Source: JAAYZK01 sp964535025
Lineage (GTDB): Bacteria; Planctomycetota; Phycisphaerae; SM23-33; FEN-1343
Direction: 5' to 3'
DNA length: 16,548 nucleotides
Assembly (NCBI GenBank): GCA_964535025.1
Contig: CAZHRW010000223.1
Coordinates: 1 to 16,548 of the forward strand
The notes below the pieces were generated by a model. That model was not told the origin of the DNA. It saw only the letters and a list, made by a program, of their open reading frames with translations, and made no database searches. The position numbers were made by a program, and so were the translations under genes. How positions within the stretch are numbered: the first letter of the stretch is position 1; each line of letters opens with the position of its first letter. Positions 13,112 to 16,548 of this stretch are shown here, one piece after another.

Positions 13112-15739
13112 ATGCAGACCGATACCGTGCTCGCCCGGGAAACCCTCTTCACCGGCGAATCGCTTCGCCGCCAGGCGGCGGTCCGCGGCAGCGCCCGCAC
13201 CGCCAACGCCGACGGCCGCAAGCTGCTGGCCGTGCGGACCAACGGGGCCGTTACGATCGCCCCGCCCCGGCGGAACCTCGACCCGTTCAACGTGCTGGTG
13301 GTGCACCTCAAGCTCGCCGAGCCGTTCGACGGGTCGATGTCGACGCGGATGGACTTCACCACCCGCGCGCCGGGCATGACCACCCACGACAGCCGCGTCA
13401 GCATCCTGCATTTTAACCAGCCGCGCCGGTGGACCGGCTGGCAGCGGCTGCTCATCCCGGCCGAGAACCTCGTGGCGATCGGCTTTCCCGACGACTGGCG
13501 GGCCGTCAAGAGCCTCACCTTCGACGTGCACGCCCGCACGGACGCCGGCGAGGTGATCTTCGGCGACGTCGAACTGCTGCAGGTGGCCAAGCCCACCGGC
13601 CCCCGCATGACCGACGAGGAACTGCTGGCGGCGCTCGATCTCGATCGCCCCGACCTGCGCCGCGTCGCCGTCCACGCCGCCGCCGGACGGGTCGATAAGG
13701 CGATGGCCGCTTTCGCCGGTGTGCTGAGGCGGACGCGACGGCCGAAGCGAATGAGCCGCGGCGGCAACCCGCACTACACCGCCACCACCGCCGACGCCCT
13801 GTGCCGGCACATCATCCAGGAGCAGCACCTGCCGGCGACCATCGACTGGCACGTCAACCCCATCGGCTACCTCGAATGGAACCACGCGTTCAACCGCCAC
13901 GGCTGGATGACCACGCTGGCCGACGCGTTCTTCGCCACCGACAGCGCCGCCCGAAAGCGGAAATACGCCCGCAAACTCGATGAGTTCATCCGAAGCTGGT
14001 GCGAGCAGAACCCCGAACCGATCGGCCATAACGGCGGGCTCGACCCGGCGTGGGAGACGCTGTCGACGTCGATCCGCATCAACTGGGCCTGGGAGCACGT
14101 CCTGGCCGTCGCCGCCGCGTCGGAGGCGTTTTCCGATCGGACGCTGGTGGACATGGCCAAGATGATCCACGCCCACGCCGAGCACCTGCTGAACTACTGG
14201 GGCCACTGCAACTGGTTCATCGCCGAGTCGGCCGCGATCCTCACCTGCGGCGTGCTCGTGCCGCAGTTCCGCCGCGCGGCCGATTGGATCACCGCCGGCA
14301 TGCGGCGGCTCGGGCGCGAGATGCAAGCCCAGGTCTTCCCCGACGGGGCCCAGTTCGAGCTGTCGCCCGGCTACCATACGATGTGCGCCCAACTGCTCTA
14401 CCAGGCCTACGCCCGCGCCCGCTTCGCCGGCCGCGCGTTCCCGGCGACGTACGCGAAACGGCTGTGGAAGATGCATGACTACCTGACTCACCTGGCCCGC
14501 CCGGACGGGACATATCCTGTCCCCAATGACGCCGGCTGCACCCTCAGCCCCGGCAACGAGCGCCTCGCCGCCGTCGGCCGCGCCGAAAAACGCCCCGACT
14601 GGCTGTGGGCCGGCACCGCCGGCAAAGAGGGACGGCATCCCGGGATCGGCTCGGTCCACTTTCCCGACGCCGGCTATGCCGTCCAGCGCAGCGGCTGGGA
14701 CCGCGAGGCCCGCTGGGCCTTCATCGACATGGGCGCCTACGGGGCCGCCCACCAGCACGAGGACAAGCTCCATGTGTCCCTTTATGCCCACGGCACGACG
14801 TTCCTCGTCGACCCGGGCATCAGCTCCTACCAGCACGACCCGGTGGTCCGGCATTTCCGTAACACTCACGCGCACAACACGATAACGATCAACGACGCCG
14901 GCCAGAACCGCCGCGCCACCGGCGACTACGCCCGCTTCTGCCGCTCCAGCCGCGGCAGCAACCTCTGGGCCGCCGGCCGGGGCCTCGACTATGCCGAAGG
15001 CACCTATGACCAGCCGTACAGCCGGCCGACCGGCGGTCGCGGCGCGGTGGCCGCGCGGGCCGCTGAGGCGCAACTACTTGAAGGGTTTACACATACGCGG
15101 GCGCTGGTTTTCGTCCGGCCGGATTACTGGCTGATCCTCGACAGCGTCACCGGGCCCGGCCGCCAGACGATCGAGGCCCTCTGGCACTTCGCCCCGATGC
15201 TCCTGCGGGCCGACCGGCGGACCACGACACTGCGGACCGCACGGCTGACGCACGCCAACCTCGAGCTGCTCTGCCGCGGCGAGTGGCAAACAGGGACTGT
15301 ATCTGTCGTGACGGGTCGCGAACGTCCGTCCGTACAAGGCTTTATCGCAGTCGATGGCGAGATCAAACCCGCTCCGTGCGGCGTCGTGTCGACGCGGACG
15401 GCCCTGCCCTTTCACGGCGTGACCGTCGCGGTCCCCTTCGCCACCGGGACCGAGAGCCACGTCCGCGCCACCACCGAGGCCGTCTCGGGCCGTCGCGGCG
15501 CCGGGATGCTCATCACCGTCGAGCGGCCCGGGGGGATCACCGACCGGTTCCTCTGGCGGCATACCGGCTCGGGCGCCCTGGCCGCCGAGGGCATCGGCGC
15601 GGAGGGGCGGTTCGCGGCCGTTCGCACAAGTGAAGATGGCACAGTAAGTTGGGCCGCACTCATGGACGGTGTGGCCCTCGCGGCCCCGGCGATGAGCCTC
15701 AAGGGCGCCCGCGGAAAACTCGTGGAGACCCAGCCGTAG
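13112..15739 (+). CDS. Heparinase II/III family polysaccharide lyase with N-terminal beta-sandwich domain
   Basis: This 875-residue protein should cleave a uronate-containing polysaccharide by beta-elimination. Residues 1-165 form a carbohydrate-binding-like beta-sandwich (ending GEVIFGDVELLQ). Residues about 235-485 are the alpha/alpha toroid, with WNHAFNRHGW and HCNWFIAES (N367, the expected charge-neutralising Asn). ELSPGYH follows (Y421-H422, likely catalytic Tyr and His). Residues 525-870 are the heparinase II/III C-terminal sandwich with AHQHEDKLH (H547, H549, D551) and FLVDPGISSY. No signal peptide is visible, so it is probably cytoplasmic and acts on imported oligosaccharides. The ATG at 13112 has AAAGGA 7-8 bases upstream; the in-frame GTG at 13097 is less likely. 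The substrate cannot be named: heparan-, alginate- and ulvan-type lyases share this architecture. Confidence 0.88.
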   Translation: MQTDTVLARETLFTGESLRRQAAVRGSARTANADGRKLLAVRTNGAVTIAPPRRNLDPFNVLVVHLKLAEPFDGSMSTRMDFTTRAPGMTTHDSRVSILHFNQPRRWTGWQRLLIPAENLVAIGFPDDWRAVKSLTFDVHARTDAGEVIFGDVELLQVAKPTGPRMTDEELLAALDLDRPDLRRVAVHAAAGRVDKAMAAFAGVLRRTRRPKRMSRGGNPHYTATTADALCRHIIQEQHLPATIDWHVNPIGYLEWNHAFNRHGWMTTLADAFFATDSAARKRKYARKLDEFIRSWCEQNPEPIGHNGGLDPAWETLSTSIRINWAWEHVLAVAAASEAFSDRTLVDMAKMIHAHAEHLLNYWGHCNWFIAESAAILTCGVLVPQFRRAADWITAGMRRLGREMQAQVFPDGAQFELSPGYHTMCAQLLYQAYARARFAGRAFPATYAKRLWKMHDYLTHLARPDGTYPVPNDAGCTLSPGNERLAAVGRAEKRPDWLWAGTAGKEGRHPGIGSVHFPDAGYAVQRSGWDREARWAFIDMGAYGAAHQHEDKLHVSLYAHGTTFLVDPGISSYQHDPVVRHFRNTHAHNTITINDAGQNRRATGDYARFCRSSRGSNLWAAGRGLDYAEGTYDQPYSRPTGGRGAVAARAAEAQLLEGFTHTRALVFVRPDYWLILDSVTGPGRQTIEALWHFAPMLLRADRRTTTLRTARLTHANLELLCRGEWQTGTVSVVTGRERPSVQGFIAVDGEIKPAPCGVVSTRTALPFHGVTVAVPFATGTESHVRATTEAVSGRRGAGMLITVERPGGITDRFLWRHTGSGALAAEGIGAEGRFAAVRTSEDGTVSWAALMDGVALAAPAMSLKGARGKLVETQP

Positions 15740-15768
15740 CGGAAGGCTTCGACTGCCCGCTGCAGGAG

Positions 15769-15902
15769 GGCAGGCCGCGCGTGTCAGCGGCGCGGGCGAA
15801 CGGGGTGGAGCGACGGCAGGCCGCGCGTGTCAGCGGCGCGGGCGAACGGGGTGGACTGACGGTAGGGCGCGCCTGTCACGGCGGCCGGCGAACGGGCGGG
15901 CT
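15769..15902. repeat. 46-bp tandem repeat, about three copies
   Basis: A 41-base core beginning GGCAGGCCGCGCGTGTCAGC is identical at 15769-15809 and 15815-15855. A degenerate third copy runs from 15861 to about 15902, keeping the 46-base period. Because 46 is not a multiple of three, the repeat shifts frame at each copy and is not protein-coding. Confidence 0.85.
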
Positions 15903-15963
15903 AACGCGTTATATTACGGGACAGGATATATCGCGGCGCGCGCCTGAAAGAGGGGGTTTGCAC

Positions 15964-15993
15964 GGCATAAAACCCGAATTCTCCGAATTCTCC
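15964..15993. repeat. 9-bp repeat array A with 20-bp leader
   Basis: GAATTCTCC occurs twice in tandem (15976-15993). The 20 bases GGCATAAAACCCGAATTCTC (15964-15983) recur exactly at 16129-16148, so arrays A and C share a leader. Confidence 0.8.
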
Positions 15994-16020
15994 GACCGAT
16001 TTGGCCGGTTTGGGCGTGCT

Positions 16021-16056
16021 GAATACTCCCAATACTCCGAATTCTCGGAATTCTCC
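16021..16056. repeat. 9-bp repeat array B, four units
   Basis: GAATACTCC, CAATACTCC, GAATTCTCG and GAATTCTCC lie in tandem. They are variants of the unit in arrays A and C. On the reverse strand the unit reads in frame as Glu-Asn-Ser or Glu-Tyr-Trp/Ser triplets. Confidence 0.8.
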
Positions 16057-16070
16057 GGGCGCCAAAGGCT

Positions 16071-16096
16071 GACTAACAGGCGTTTTTTTGTTAGTC
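16071..16096. terminator. Hairpin with T-run in its loop; possible terminator
   Basis: GACTAACA (16071-16078) pairs perfectly with TGTTAGTC (16089-16096). The 10-base loop ends in six T residues. The T run lies inside the loop rather than after the stem, so a standard intrinsic terminator is doubtful in either direction. Confidence 0.35.
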
Positions 16097-16128
16097 TGTC
16101 ACCGAATAGATGCTCGCGCCTTGCATCC

Positions 16129-16158
16129 GGCATAAAACCCGAATTCTCGGAATTCTCC
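16129..16158. repeat. 9-bp repeat array C with 20-bp leader
   Basis: GAATTCTCG and GAATTCTCC (16141-16158) follow a leader identical to that of array A. Both A and C are then followed by GA. Confidence 0.8.
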
Positions 16159-16210
16159 GATAGTTTACCCAGTTTAACACGTGCGGCGCGGCGGTGACGA
16201 GGGTATCAAT

Positions 16211-16252
16211 TTGTTGAGCGCAGGCTTAATATTGTTGAGTGAAAGCTGAATA
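16211..16252. repeat. Tandem 21-bp imperfect direct repeat
   Basis: TTGTTGAGCGCAGGCTTAAT plus A (16211-16231) is followed directly by TTGTTGAGTGAAAGCTGAAT plus A (16232-16252), 17 of 21 bases identical. A period of two helical turns suits side-by-side protein binding sites. Confidence 0.65.
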
Positions 16253-16274
16253 GTGTGTATGTCGGCGCGAAGAT

Positions 16275-16324
16275 CGTGAGGGTCACGCCGTATATTATTT
16301 ACTGTTGGGTTCACATTATTGAAC
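16275..16324. promoter_or_regulatory. Two inverted repeats in an AT-richer patch; possible operators
   Basis: CGTGA-GGG-TCACG (16275-16287) and GTTCA-CATTAT-TGAAC (16309-16324) both have perfect five-base arms. They lie between the 21-bp direct repeats and an extended -10 element, where regulator binding sites would be expected. Confidence 0.4.
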
Positions 16325-16358
16325 GAGCCTTCCGGGGGCGGGACGAAGGGGCAGATAG

Positions 16359-16367
16359 TGCTATAGT
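16359..16367 (+). promoter_or_regulatory. Extended -10 promoter element reading rightward
   Basis: TGCTATAGT is a TGn extended -10 with TATAGT at 16362-16367, nearly the same as the element before the DUF2264 gene. No good -35 precedes it. It would transcribe into the GC-rich tail and whatever lies beyond the window. Confidence 0.5.
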
Positions 16368-16548
16368 AGCCCGATCGCGCCAGCGCGCGGGCCCGGCCGG
16401 CGCGCGCTCGGGGGGGGTCGGTGATGCGCGGCGCATCGGATCGGCGCGCCCAGGCGGTCGGTGGCGTCGGGCGGGGGCACGCCGGCGCATCGGTCCGGTC
16501 GGCGCGCGGGCGCGTGGGGCCGGGCCGGTGGCGACGGGTGAGGGGGCC

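Larger units (their letters stand above)
15740..16548. other. 809-base region without a credible gene
   Basis: After the lyase stop codon no reading frame has the codon pattern of the genes to the left. The stretch contains, in order, a weak hairpin (CTGCCC at 15753-15758 with GGGCAG at 15768-15773), a 46-bp tandem repeat, three arrays of a 9-bp unit, a hairpin, an AT-richer patch with regulatory-looking repeats, and an extremely GC-rich tail. An ATG at 16424 stays open to the edge but encodes only low-complexity Gly/Arg/Val sequence. Confidence 0.7.

Noticed and set aside
12962..15073. Reverse-strand frame of 703 codons opposite the lyase gene
   Set aside because: The forward frame has clear heparinase motifs; the reverse product is low-complexity Gly/Ala/Val/Arg sequence.
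15909..16133. Reverse frame encoding Glu-Asn-Ser repeats
   Set aside because: The repeats come from the 9-bp DNA units, the flanks have no protein-like signal, and no convincing ribosome binding site or promoter was seen.
15649..16197. Forward frame of 182 codons across the 3' repeats
   Set aside because: It begins inside the lyase gene and crosses the 46-bp repeat in changing frames; the residue pattern follows the repeats and not a protein family.
16424..16548. Partial gene starting at an ATG and open to the right edge
   Set aside because: The encoded sequence is low-complexity Gly/Arg/Val/Ala, and the open frame is expected in sequence with almost no A or T.

Overview
The window is about 16.5 kb of very GC-rich bacterial DNA. 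It reads as Planctomycetota, probably a Phycisphaerae-like lineage. That placement is an inference from three things: several sulfatases and glycan enzymes clustered together, paired GC-hairpin repeats in intergenic DNA, and sigma70-like promoters (TTGAC-like / TAnnnT) in a roughly 70% GC background. No rRNA, tRNA, complete insertion sequence or CRISPR array is visible.

Layout. Positions 1-2179 hold a leftward operon: an old-yellow-enzyme-like flavin oxidoreductase with an iron-sulfur cysteine motif, a class I mannose-6-phosphate isomerase joined to it by an ATGA overlap, and the first 25 codons of an unidentified gene that leaves the window. A small two-helix membrane protein lies in the divergent gap (2194-2412). 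Positions 2492-5706 hold a rightward pair joined by a TGATG overlap: a DUF2264 protein (probable glycosidase-like enzyme) and a polytopic MOP-superfamily transporter that resembles vertebrate ANKH (progressive ankylosis protein). A NAD-dependent SDR/epimerase follows with its own strong promoter. Facing it is a TIM-barrel sugar-phosphate isomerase/epimerase-like protein. Beyond a cluster of paired hairpin repeats come two divergent sulfatases (FGly cores CLPSR and CSPTR). A CorA-type metal channel follows, and then, convergent with it, a nitrilase-superfamily lipoprotein. The last gene is a heparinase II/III-type polysaccharide lyase with an N-terminal beta-sandwich. The final 800 bases carry no credible gene. 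They hold a 46-bp tandem repeat, three arrays of a 9-bp AT-richer unit, a hairpin, a regulatory-looking AT-rich patch and an extremely GC-rich tail.

How the genes may work together. The lyase, two sulfatases, DUF2264 protein, uronate-dehydrogenase-like SDR, sugar isomerase and ManA fit stepwise breakdown of a sulfated, probably uronate-containing polysaccharide and entry of its sugars into central metabolism. None of the lyase, sulfatases or DUF2264 protein has a visible signal peptide, so the later steps look cytoplasmic. No SusC/SusD pair, ABC importer or dedicated regulator is in the window.

No radically new system is evident. The items most worth following are the ANKH-like transporter coupled to a DUF2264 enzyme, the OYE protein with a [4Fe-4S] motif but no FAD/NAD domain, the lipoprotein nitrilase, and the repeat-rich 3' region.
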